From: Chrysaora quinquecirrha | Taxonomy: Eukaryota > Cnidaria > Scyphozoa > Semaeostomeae > Pelagiidae | Reading direction: 5' to 3' | DNA: 64,000 nt | Assembly (NCBI GenBank): GCA_014526335.1 | Contig: JACTAT010000029.1 | Location: 3,728,105 to 3,792,104, forward strand | Shown: piece after piece, positions 44,701 to 55,599 of the stretch | Numbering within the stretch: the first letter of the stretch is position 1 | How the letters are laid out: every line of letters begins with the position of its first letter | Translations under genes and position numbers: made by a program | The notes under the pieces: model-generated | Databases searched by the model: none | Told to the model about the DNA's origin: nothing | What the model saw: the letters and a program-made list of their open reading frames with translations, nothing else

Positions 44701-47700
44701 CAACAAGAGTTTCGAGTTATCAAAATCTACAGATTTGAGAATGGGTCCAAATAAAATGTAAACATAGCTGACTGTAAATGTATTTAAAAATTAAATTCAA
44801 TGCATTCAAAACCTTCAATTGTTTTGCTTTACAGCACCAGTTGCTGGACATTGGGGTCGATGGGGCTCTTGGACAGAATGTTCTGCGACATGTGGTGAAG
44901 GAATCCAGAGTCGAAAAAGGGAATGCACGGATCCAGCTCCAAAATACAATGGCTCATATTGCGAGGGGAACTCAACGAGTACACAGATTTGCAAAATGAG
45001 AACATGCGACCTTGGTATGGTTTATATGTATTCAAATCTGTTTTTTTGAGTTTGGACTAGAGTATTTTCGTTCTCCCTTTCTCTCGTCTTTTCTTTGTAA
45101 TGAACTTCCTGTGTACCTGAATTTGACTCCCATCCTGCAAGTCAATTGCAGATCTCTTTAGCGGCAACTTGAAAGTGAGGTGTGTTTTGACGAAAAACGA
45201 GGAGAAGCGAACAAATCATAGGACGATTATGGAAAAAATTGTTTCGGACTGTAGAGCAACAGAGTAGTTATTAGAAATACTTTGCACACAGGTCCTTTCA
45301 CAGTAAAAATTTCACAATGAAATCTGCGAGAGAAATTCTTCGATTGAAGTCGATCGCATTGAAGAATCAACAAGGAAGACACAATTTCAGATAGTGAAGG
45401 TGAAATAAGCGCCTAGGATCTCGATAGTAGGTTAACCAATCGAGACCTCGCCCCTGGCTGTGACGCTACCGTGTCTGGGCTCGAACCCTGACCACACTGA
45501 GCTCTTGACACCACGAGTTAGCCGGATTACACCACCAAGCTTCAGCACCTTATAGTAAAAAAACGAGAAAGAGTTTAAATATATTGCAAATGCCAAACTT
45601 CATCAGATATGTTTATATTCTCACTCTTTATCAAAAGAATAGACACATAAAGCAAATCAGATTATGAGAAAAAAAACTGTATCTTGAAAAACCTTTTGGG
45701 GCCCCAAAGGTCTTGAGGCTCTAAAGTTTTGCTCTAACCCTCGCCCACGTTGGTTACGCCACTGGTTTTGGGGCAGATTTCATCAAGATACACTACATAA
45801 TCTTCCCATTACCACCCCCCTCAAAATCGCACTAAACCCCTTTAATTTTCCACCCTTATCTATTTCACATGAAAATGATTCCAGGACGGATGAAATCTTC
45901 TGCCTGTTTCTATTGGTGAAAACATTCAGAAGGCCTTTCAAACCTCTCAATTGTTTTGCTTTACAGCACCAGTTGCTGGACATTGGGGTCGATGGGGCTC
46001 TTGGACAGAATGTTCTGCGACATGTGGTGAAGGAATCCAGAGTCGAAAAAGGGAATGCACGGATCCAGCTCCAAAATACAATGGCTCATATTGCGAGGGG
46101 AATTCAACGAGTACACAGATCTGCAAAATGAGAACATGCGACCTTGGTATGGTTTATATGTATTCAAATCTGTTTTTTGTGTTTGGACTAGAGCATTTTC
46201 GTTCTCTCTTTCCCTCTTTTCTTCTTTGAAATGAACTCCCTGTGTACCTGAACGACTCTCATCCTGCAAGTCACCTGCAGATCTCTTTAGCGGCAACTTG
46301 AAAGTGAGGTGTGTTCCGGCGAAAACCGAGGAGCAGCGAACAAATCATTGGAAGATTATGGAAAACAAAGTTTCGGGTTATAGCGCAACAGAATAATTAT
46401 CAGAAATATTTTGCACACCACAACGACATTAGCGAGAAAAGTTCTTCGATCGCAGTCGATCGCATTGAAGAATCAACAAGGAACACACAATTTCAGATAG
46501 TATAGTGAAGGTGAAATGGTGTTTTAGCACCTAGGATCTCAGTAGTAGGTTGTCTAGTCGAGACATCGACCCTGGCTGTGATGCTACCGTGTCTGGGATC
46601 GAACCCTGACAACATCGAGCTCCTGACACCACGAGTCAGCTGGATTACACCGCAACGCCACAACACCTTACAGTAAAAAAATGCGAAATAGATTAAATAT
46701 ATAGCGAGTGCCAAACGTTATCAGATATGTTGAGATCCTCACTCTTTATCAAAAAGATAGACACATAAAGCAAATCAGATTATGAGAAAAAAACTGTATC
46801 TTGAAAAACCTTTTAGGGCCCCAAAGGTCTTGAGGATCTAAAGTTTTGCTCTAACCCTCGCCCAAGTCGGTTACACCACTGGTGTTGGGGCAGATTTCAT
46901 CAAGATACACTACATAATCTTCCCATTACCACCCCCCTCAAAATCGCACTAAACCCCTTTAGTTTTCCACTCTTATCTATTTCACATGAAAATGATTCCA
47001 GGACCGGACGACTGTGAATTTGACTACGGAAAGTTTTGTCACTGGACGAATGATGCAAAAAATAACGAAAGATACACGTGGTTAAGGACTAGTGGAAGCA
47101 CACCCAGCAGAAATACTGGTCCAGATGGTGATCATACATCTAATAGTGGTAAGAATATGCATCCTCACATCGCATTATCTAAGTTGCACAATCGGCATGA
47201 TAATTCGTATCTTTGCTTTCCGGGGCTTCTTGTGACATGAATAAATGTTGTAATGTTGTAGATAATGCTGTCGCTCCTCGAACTTTGCTGCTTCCCTGAC
47301 ATAAGATACTCCTTTGTAAATGGATACCCTTATTGTCTTCCCCTATGCTGCATTGTACTTTGTGTCTGGAGTCTGGCCCACTATGCCATGGTCTAGGCGT
47401 TTGGCTCACGATCTTTAGGCTTTGGCTTCGAATTTCGTTGGGTAAACTTGCATCAGCCTACAGTCAACTCAGCTGCCCCCGTCCTTCCGATGTAGATGAA
47501 TGAATACCCAGGATATTCGTTCTAGAATAGAGTTTTGGGAGATAATCTGCAGGTCTACATCAGCTATAAGTGTCAGAGACAGATTAGCGTTGTTCCTTAA
47601 ATTCAGATTGCTAGCTTGCTTGTTTGCTTGCTGCTAGCCCTTCTTGCATCAATCACATTTTGGAACTCGTGATGTCATTGTCGAACTTCCATAAATAAAG

Positions 47701-50700
47701 ACCAACCAAATTACTAACTGTCTTCATAGTTAATAAAGACATAGGAAAACATATCTGCTTTCCTCCAGTACTACCCCATGTAATGTTTGTGCAGTACTGT
47801 GGGGATGTGCAATACGGTGGGGTCACATCATGATTGCCGTGGCGGATATTCAGTACAGTGGGGGATATCTTGGAGTACGGTGGGGGCTAATCAGTACGTT
47901 GGGGGTGTAATATGACACCATCCACATCCTTATCAAACACAGGGGTGTCAAATATTGTCTACTTTTGCAACAATTAAAGCTTCATAACGGAGAAGACACC
48001 ACGATCGTTGCCAAAACAGACAATATATCCCCCCACCGTACTGAATCCGCCGCGGCAATCATGATGTGACCCCACCGTACTGCACATCCGCCACCGTACT
48101 TCAAGATTCCTCTACACGACAATCATGGTATCCCCACCGTACTGAATAACCACCGCACTGCACAGACGTTACATGGGGTGATTACATCGATAACCATAAT
48201 TGAGCAGTATGTCCTTGTTTCAGGTCACTATCTTTACATCGAGGCATCATCTCCCGCAGAAGAGGGTGACAAGGCAGCTCTTGTAAGCAAAGTATTTGAA
48301 TACGAGGAAGCAAGATGCCTAAATTTCTACTATCACATGCATGGCACTTCAGTTGGAGCTTTACGAGTTTACATGGAGTTTGCCTCATCCGGGCAAAGAA
48401 AGCTCTTATGGGAAAGGATTGGAAATCAAACTAATAGTTGGGAATATGCAAGAGCTACTTTGAAATCAGAGGAGAATTATAAAGTATGAAAAAATTAGCG
48501 GCTGATTTTTTATGCCTTCAACTTATTATTTTTTTGCTTTGCTGAATCAAAGAGGTACTGTGTAACTTCACTTGATAAATGCTTACTGCGCATCTGTCTT
48601 GTTACTACACGATTCTCATTAATGGCAGAACGATCAAACATTGTTGGTCAACCATCTGAAATTTGCTTGAAAAGCAAAATGTTTGATCATTTGGCTACAT
48701 ATCAAAACATTGCTCATCAAACATGTTTTGCTTGCAAGCAGAAAATTTTTTCGAAGATTTCAAAAAAAAATTGACAATTTTTGCGAGTTGCGACGTGTCC
48801 TAACGGTCAAACATTGCTTATGAGGCAAATCTCATATGTTTGACCAACAAAACAATGTTTGATCGATTGGCCAGGGCCTTATGGAAACCAGGCTAAATCG
48901 TGGGCCTTCGTCTATGGAAGGACAAGGAAAGAACAGCATACAAGTTTTCTGTGAATGAATTTGCAGTTGGACTTTAATTTTAATAATCAGTGTTTCGTTT
49001 TCAAAACAGATCATATTTGAGGGAGAAAGGGGAACAGATTTCTGTGGAGATATAGCGATCGATGACGTCATCTTCAAAACAGGAGATTGTGCTCAAGTTA
49101 GTCAATCAGGAAGTGAAGGCAAGTATTTAAGTATGATGATAATCACGCACCAAATCGAATTGCAATTAATTCTTCAGTCTGTTGAATGACTAGATTGGCT
49201 AGATCAGCCTCTCACTTTCGCTGTTGTTGTTATTGCCTCTGTTGCTCCCATATATGGTCTCTATGGTTGCAGCTACCAATATTGTTGGCACTACTGGTAT
49301 TGTTGTGCTATTTGTTATCCGCTAATCGATTCAATAGGGCAATTCAGGAGAGACTAGTTTAGCGAGTCTAGGTTCTGGCATAACGAATGACCTAGCAGTG
49401 TATCTTTATGCTCGCCTGGACGCTCTAGCTTGGAGCACAGTTAGGGTTTATTCATACAGAAAGAGTTTCCACAATTCAACTGAAATCCCATAATATCGAG
49501 CTCCCGAATAGGGTTACTTCATTATAAAGCACAGTTCTTCATATGTGAAATCATATACCCGGCTTGCTGAGATCTCGGCTGAGCACTATGAGATCCAACC
49601 TTCTCAGGGAATACTTGCCGATATGAACAGATAGATTTTCCTGGTTTGGCGGGGAAACAATCTTGGATTCATCGATTACATAGTCTGTGTTTAACAATGT
49701 ACTACATATGAAAGGTTCAAGATTATTTTCCCGGCAGTCCGAGATTCCCCCTTTACTGGGAAAACAGTCCTCCAGAACACACCATTGCTTAGTAAGACCC
49801 GTAGCGTATCGTCCGCCGCAACTGTCGGCAGACAAGCATAAAGAAATGATAGAACGAGTCGTGTCTGTGGCATGACACATCTTTGCATTTTTCAGACTAT
49901 AAACAAGTTGGCTGTTACAAAGACAACGGATTCATAGAGAATAAAAGGCCGTTTCCCGAGTATATTGACTACAGGTTTCGTATCGATTGGGGAAACATGC
50001 AGAAAACAATCGATGATTGTGCACAGAAAGTAAAGGAACTGAAATACGATGTAAGTATAATAGAAATGAGAGTTGCTAATAAGAAACCATTGTTACAAAT
50101 AGTTATAATTAGTTAACAGTGGTTAATAGTAGGTTAAATAAAGTTAAAGTAGTAAAGAGTGGTTAACGGTCAACAATGGTGTGCAGAAGATGTTAAAGTG
50201 GTAAACAGTAGTTAATAGTGGTTACCAATAGGGTTAAAGAAAGTTTAAGTAGATATAGAAGTTAACAGTGGTTAGAAGTAGGTTAACAGCGAGTTAAAGT
50301 AGCTAACAGTAGTTAACAATGGTCAGTAAAGGTTAATAGCAGGTTTACAGCAAGTAGCCGTAACAAAGTGGTTAACAGTGGTTAACAGTGATTAACAGTA
50401 AGGTAAAGTAGCTAACAATGGCTAACGGTGGGTTTTAGTAAGTTAAAGTATTTAGCAGTAGTTAGTGGTGGCTGACAATAATGAACAGTATTAAAACAAA
50501 ATTCAGTAGTTAAAGAAGTAGCTTACAGCAGGTTACAGTGGTTAATAGTAGGGTAACTACAGTTGAAAGTAAAAAAAAAGAAACTTACTTTACCAGTGTT
50601 AAAAAGCAAGTTAACAGTAGTTGGGCGTAGTTAAAGGCGGTAAAACATAGTTCACAACTAGAATGCATTATGTTAAATATTCTTATTATAGAGTTCCTTT

Positions 50701-50853
50701 ATTATATTGTAGTTGTTCGCCATTGAGTTCTATGGAGAATGTTGGTTTGGTTCAGATGATGACGTCAATTATGTAAGAGATGGCACAACAACGGATTGCT
50801 GGAATGGTGTTGGAAAAGAAAATACAATGTTTGTATATAAATGGGAAAAATAA
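39845..50853 (+). CDS. secreted astacin metalloprotease with three TSP1, one MAM and a C-terminal Cys-rich domain
   Basis: Fourteen exons: 39845-39929, 40698-40787, 41327-41524, 42019-42133, 42425-42609, 42958-43176, 43643-43813, 44835-45014, 45967-46146, 47002-47148, 48224-48483, 49010-49118, 49896-50050, 50713-50853. They join without a stop into 744 residues. Order: signal peptide; propeptide with the zinc-latching Asp in YEGD; astacin catalytic domain with zinc motif HEILHSLGFWHEQSRSDRD and Met-turn SVMHYG, including the expected cysteines (AGCWSS, GSDC, LYDC); a divergent TSP1 (WSQWSSYSPC); two identical TSP1 (WGRWGSWTECSATCGEG); MAM (CEFDYGKFCHW to DIAIDDV); and a final domain starting VGCYKDNGF and containing FYGECWFG that I cannot name. 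Most boundaries are phase 1, as expected for shuffled extracellular modules. The last-but-two intron (49119-49895) has a GC donor. Astacins cleave matrix or growth-factor precursors; TSP1 and MAM suggest matrix or cell-surface targeting. Substrate unknown; a venom role is possible in cnidarians but nothing here shows it. Confidence 0.9.
40345..40510 (+). mobile_element. SINE-like repeat, family D
   Basis: Shares ordered words with 60680-60860: AAACGGGAGGAGAGCC versus AAATGGGAGGAGAGTC, CGACGATTTCATTGAGCT-like, CGTTGGCGCTCT versus CGTTGGCTCTCT, and a B-box-like GGATCGAGTTCC or GTGTTCAAATCCC. Two dispersed copies, one in each large gene. Confidence 0.5.
41660..41750. repeat. ATC microsatellite in astacin intron 3
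   Basis: CAT triplets in several runs with interruptions (ATCAATC), giving spurious poly-Ser frames. Confidence 0.85.
42654..42930. repeat. pure CAGT tetranucleotide microsatellite, about 69 copies
   Basis: 277 nt of uninterrupted GTCA units in astacin intron 5, ending ~27 nt before the acceptor of the exon that carries the Met-turn. The poly-Ser/Val/Gln frame across it is spurious. Confidence 0.98.
45405..45560 (-). mobile_element. tRNA-derived SINE, family A (duplicated copy 1)
   Basis: The reverse strand shows GTCAGGGTTCGAGCCCAGAC with the same flanking body as the copy at 33490. Lies in the astacin tandem duplication. Confidence 0.65.
46515..46680 (-). mobile_element. tRNA-derived SINE, family A (duplicated copy 2)
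   Basis: Counterpart of the copy at 45405, differing at scattered positions, for example GGGTTCGATCCC in place of GGGTTCGAGCCC. Confidence 0.65.
47767..48185. mobile_element. foldback element with repeated GTACGGTGGGG motif
   Basis: The outer ends ACCCCATGTAATGTTTGTGC and GCACAGACGTTACATGGGGT are inverted. Each arm contains several spaced copies of AGTACGGTGGGG or its complement CCCCACCGTACT, and TCACATCATGATTGCCG pairs with CGGCAATCATGATGTGA. Located in the astacin intron that splits the MAM domain, ending ~38 bp before exon 11. Confidence 0.8.
48600..48880. repeat. dispersed repeat rich in AACATTG / TTTGATC words
   Basis: Words such as CAAACATTGTTGGTC, GAAATTTGCTTGAAAAGCAA and ATTGGCCAGG recur here in both orientations and again at 52545-53085, so the two belong to one non-coding element family. 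Confidence 0.5.
50080..50640 (+). repeat. degenerate GTTAA(C/T)AGT minisatellite in the last astacin intron
   Basis: The words GTTAACAGT, GGTTAATAG and GTTAAAGTAG recur at irregular 9-24 bp spacing across ~560 bp, filling most of intron 13. No coding content. Confidence 0.85.
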
Positions 50854-51540
50854 TTCAATCAGAGTAATACTTTTATCACCTCCTGGAAGCTAAATTTGGA
50901 CTATTGGTCAGACAATCAAATAATGCATTTGCAAGGGGGTTTATATCTTGATGTAATCATCAATGTCAATATCAAACATATAGGTTTGCTTAAATATAGA
51001 TGTTTTTAGGTCGATATAGTTGTTATAAAATAGACAGCTATCGATACGTAATTTCATTCCGATTCCCTGCATATTTCGTTACACCAACCCAACAAGTTCT
51101 TGGATGGGCAGTACAAAGCTCAGTGGCTAACTAATAGTGCATAATTTAGAGGTCGTGCATGTGCTTGAACTAATGTGCCAAGAGTGTGTTCTTTTCGGTA
51201 CTTTCTCTGCCTCTTCTTTCTTCTCGAGACTTCCGAGAGATCGAAACCCCATTCTGTTAGAGAACTCTCGAGAGAATCTGAAACTTTGCAGGCTTCAACT
51301 CTCCCGACTCCAGAGCTGGAAGATTTCGCAGAAGCGGTTTCAAATAAACTTCAATAAATTTTCCGTTTTTCAAGAAAGTGCATTATTTTGGGTCCGGAAT
51401 AGGAAGCCTGCGAATTCTACTTTTTCAGAATTCAGAAGACCATAACAAGTACCAAAAGAACGCACCTTAATCTCTGTTCTCCAAGGAAAGACATTTTTGT
51501 GATATACGCTGTCTTATGAAGTTCCTATGAAGTTCTTCAG
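50854..51540. other. tail-to-tail intergenic space with a foldback element (51181-51467)
   Basis: GTGTGTTCTTTTCGGTACTT at 51183 pairs with AAGTACCAAAAGAACGCACC near 51448-51466, marking a MITE-like element between the convergent astacin and receptor genes. The 3' UTRs of both must end in or near it. An AATAAA on the + strand lies near 51353, inside the element. Confidence 0.55.
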
Positions 51541-54500
51541 TCATTTATCTTCTGAAGCCATCTTCGGAAAACATTCCATCACACGCACATCTTCACTGAT
51601 ATTACTCGTTGGAACATTTGATAATTCTAAAAATGCACCTCCACTAGCAACTCCCCTGTCGCTGTAATTTGACCATCCACTTTCAAGTTGCATTGCACGA
51701 AGCTTCTTGATTTTAGAAACTCGGTTTTGTTGCTCAAGCATTCGGACTTTTAGCCATATTGGCACCCCAACCATGTGCTTATTGAAGGTGAACCAATGGA
51801 AAACGTCTTTCTGTTGTTTTCGTTCAACTTCTCCAAGTTTCTGCTCGATTTTTGCGAGTGATTCAACGTAGAATTCTGACATTTCCGTCTCGAAATTCTC
51901 CACGCCAATCGCAGCTTTCAATAGAAATATTGACGGGACGTTATTCAAAGCTTACAGAGAATTCAAAGAGCTGGGGACGAAGAATGGCCAAAGCTGGTTA
52001 TCACTGTGCCTTAAAAAAGGGCGTCAGTTAAGAAAAAGAAAAGATTTGTCCTGAAGGAGAACATTTAGAAACGGACAGCAGAAAAAATATGAACGCAAAA
52101 AGCTTGAAGCGCTTTGTCACGTACAAACTAATTGTTCATCTGTTGTCGAGTCATAAATTACATTAGAAAGTCAAGGTGACATCAAAGTCTATATTCATCT
52201 GTGCGACATAGATTGGCAAGAAAAACCCAAGTATTTGGAAGTTCGAGATTGGAAAGATGTCATCAATGCATCACTAAATACCCAAGAAGATTAACTTAAA
52301 AAGAAGGAAATTCGACACAAAATCTTAGTCACTTACCTGCTGACCCAGTCGATGCCACTTTCTTTCTTTTCAAAAGACGGCCTAAGAACCTCACGAGGAA
52401 TTTCAAGGCAACAATAACCACAATAAGTACCATGGATACGATGATTGTGTTTTGAAATACAGAATTCTTACTTGAGAAGAGGCTTTCAGAATCAGCATCT
52501 TTCTCGACAGCATTTTCCTGCAGAGAAAGGTGATTTTTGCAATGTAAAGTATTCTATTAATGGTAGGAGAAATACAAGTCATATAGCAAAAGAAAACATT
52601 GCTGGAAAAGATTGTTGGTCCAATATTTCAGATTTGATTTACAACAAATGTTTGACCGTTTGGCCACGTCCAAAACATTGCTTGACAAGCAAAAGTATCA
52701 ATATTTGTGGCGTGATGATTTTGAAAGAGTTCAAAAACATTTTGCTCGACGCAAACAAAAATGGTGGACGAGCAATTTTTTGGACCTGGCCAAACGTTCA
52801 AACACTTTGCTTGATAAGCAAATCTCCAACGTTGGACCATGGTTGGACCAATAATGCTGCATCGCTTGGCCAGCGCACAAAGTATTCTATTGTTTATTGG
52901 AGAAACACAAGACATATTGCAATAGAGAACATTGCCACAACAGAGCCCAGAAATGGACTTTGGACCTGACCAAACGATCAAGCATTGCTGGTCCAACATT
53001 TGAGATTTGCTTTACAGCAAACGATAGACCGTTTGACCACGTCCAAATCATTACTTGTCCGACACAACAAACGACTAAGGCCCTTCAACTAAAACAGAGG
53101 ATCAGGACCTTGGGTGACAACAGGAAAAAGAACCCTCGACTAGGACCAAGGGAAAAAGATTCAAGACCAGTAGCAAGAAGCTAGGTGTAGATACACATCT
53201 AGGGACAGCAGTATGGAAAAGGAACATGAAATGACTTAAAAAACACTTTAATACACAGTCCTTATAAGGCAGAGATCTTTGAGGTGGAGGTCCTTGAAAG
53301 GTGCTGGTCAGAGAAGGGCATGGGCTAGTATTGTACTTAGAATAATACGAAAACCAAGTTACCTTAAATGTCCCTTCATACTCTGTTCTAAACTCTGCGA
53401 CAAAGTTTTGATTTGCATCGAGATATGAACGTAGATTCTCTTCTAAGGGTATGAAATCAGACGACAATACCATGCCATATCCATCGATCTGACTGTATGT
53501 TTTGGCGACCACTAATTTCTCTGCATTGATGATGTTCTGAAATCTAGCAGCTGAGAGTGAATCTACCAGAGCAGCCTTGACTTTGCCTCTTGTTAAAGCT
53601 TCGATGACATCACTGCTGTTTTGCAGAATATCTGGGAAGATAAACCACAGTTTCTTAAATGTATCATGAAATGAAAATGTGAAGAAATAAGAAACATAGC
53701 TGGGGTGTCATTTTCCGTATCATATGCATGTAGACCAGGATAAATATGCATTCTAACAAAAGGGTGCTTCTTTAATAATCGATGTTCGGACGATTTTCTT
53801 TCAAGGAGATTATGGATACACGACTAAAGGCCTCTCCCAAAGGTGCTACAGAAAAAGAGAAACAAAACATAACTATCACACATACATACAACATAGATAT
53901 AGATATAATGTTGCAAAGATATTAATAGAAGCATAACTATATACTAACTTTCTGCTTTCAATTTTGCATTTCTTCTTATTGCAAGGAAGTATTCAGAGGA
54001 ATTTGCTTTTACAGCAACCTGTAGAAAGGAATAAGTCACTAAAGCATCAAAATATTGAAAAGCTAATATTGAAATCTATTATACAATAAATAACGTAACA
54101 GCAACGAAGACAAAGCAATATAACAGTATACCATAACTAGCAAAGTGTTTCAAATGCATGTGACAACCGCATAATAGGAAATAATTTAAGTTGTACCGAT
54201 GTGCCATACAGCATAACATCTTCTTTAACTTGCATGCTGGTCATTGAAGTAGAAATTGCACCAATGAGGATCGAGCTGAGAATTGGGCCAATCAGCATCC
54301 AAATCATGGCGATAAGTCTGGCGGGATTCGATTTTGGAGTGAAGTCGCCATAGCTACGAGGATAAAAAGACATGAACTTGTTGTTGCACTATAAGGTACA
54401 AAGGCATGCTGAATAAAAAACAAGCTTGTGGCTTTGAGGTAGACTCATTACAAGAGGCTCAGATTTCGCTCATTGAAGCTAGACAAACATCAAATCTCCA

Positions 54501-55544
54501 TCTGACTGTTTTGACTGTTTCTTTACAACAACAACAACTTAAGGTGATGGCAGCGATAACTGGCACTCATGTAACAAGCCTAATCTTCGAAGGAGTCAAA
54601 AATTAGCCTAAGTCCGACACGCCAACAACGTCAATATAACGAATAACTCTTACTTTTTTGTGTTCTTCAATAATCAAGTAATATCTTAATCTTAAAACAG
54701 CAGGACTTGGACAGGCAATGGGACCGGAACTTTTGACTTGGAATCTGCAGATAGTTGGTAGTCCTTTTGATTACCACCCCCAAGTTGAATTGGTCTTGAA
54801 AGGGTAAGGTCTCCTTCCTGGTAAGGAGAATCACCCAAGGACATGAAAAATTCGGGTCATAATTCCAAGCAGGAAAAAACATAGGCGGAACTAAACCCTT
54901 TTTCGTGCCTAAGAAACAATCGGCGTTGCAAGCAGGGCCTTCACACATTTTCCGCTATCGAAACAATTCGAGGTTTCTATCAATACAAAATCAAGCAGAG
55001 CAATAGCGAATCAATCTTTCGTTGCCCAAAAAAATCTCACCGCAGAATTATTATAAAGAACAAAATTACCCGACAGTTGTCATTGTTATAATTCCCCACC
55101 AAAAACCAGACAGAGATCCGCGAATGAAGCTACCAAGACTGAACTCTTCAGGGTTTTGTCGACGGTCCTTCAAAAGACAAATTTTTGTCGTTATGTGAGA
55201 TATCAAAAGTATAGATATTTTAAAATATATGCTTTTTATTACATTTTCATGTTCATGTCTGTGTCTATGTTATGTTTATGTTTATGTCTATGTTTATGTT
55301 TATATTTATGTCTATGTTTATGTTTATGTTTATGTTTATGTTTATGTTTATGTCTATCTTTATGTTTATGTTTATGTTTATGTTTATGCTTATATTTATG
55401 TTTATGTTTATGTTCATTTTTATGTTTATGTTTATGTTTATGTTCATTTTAACGTTTATGATTACGTTTCTTTACGTATTTGTTTATGGTTATAACCATG
55501 TTAAGGCTTTTGTTTATGTTTCTGTTCGCGTTTCACGGTTATTA

Positions 55545-55599
<55 letters not shown>

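Larger units (their letters stand above)
44618..47007 (+). repeat. ~1.1-kb tandem duplication carrying a TSP1 exon
   Basis: Copy 1 (about 44618-45898) and copy 2 (about 45894-47007) each contain AATCTTCTGCCT, GAAAACATTCAGAAGGCC, the 180-nt TSP1 exon, a SINE and TATTTCACATGAAAATGATT. Copy 1 ends just inside what would be the next MAM exon (CCAGGAC, then back to the unit start), giving the crossover site. Copy 1 has ~140 bp extra before its exon. Confidence 0.9.

Noticed and set aside
44819..46229. Frames at 44778-44999 and 45913-46131 as separate genes
   Set aside because: They are out-of-frame readings across the astacin TSP1 exons; the correct frame is the one with the CSATCGEG motif and matching splice phases.
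39845..50853. Astacin as a venom toxin
   Set aside because: Astacins occur in some cnidarian venoms, but nothing in this sequence (no nematocyst sorting signal, no toxin module such as ShK) supports it over a matrix or developmental protease.
52445..52969. 174-codon + strand frame
   Set aside because: Runs antisense across the receptor TM3 exon and into a dispersed repeat with internal copies; no family similarity.
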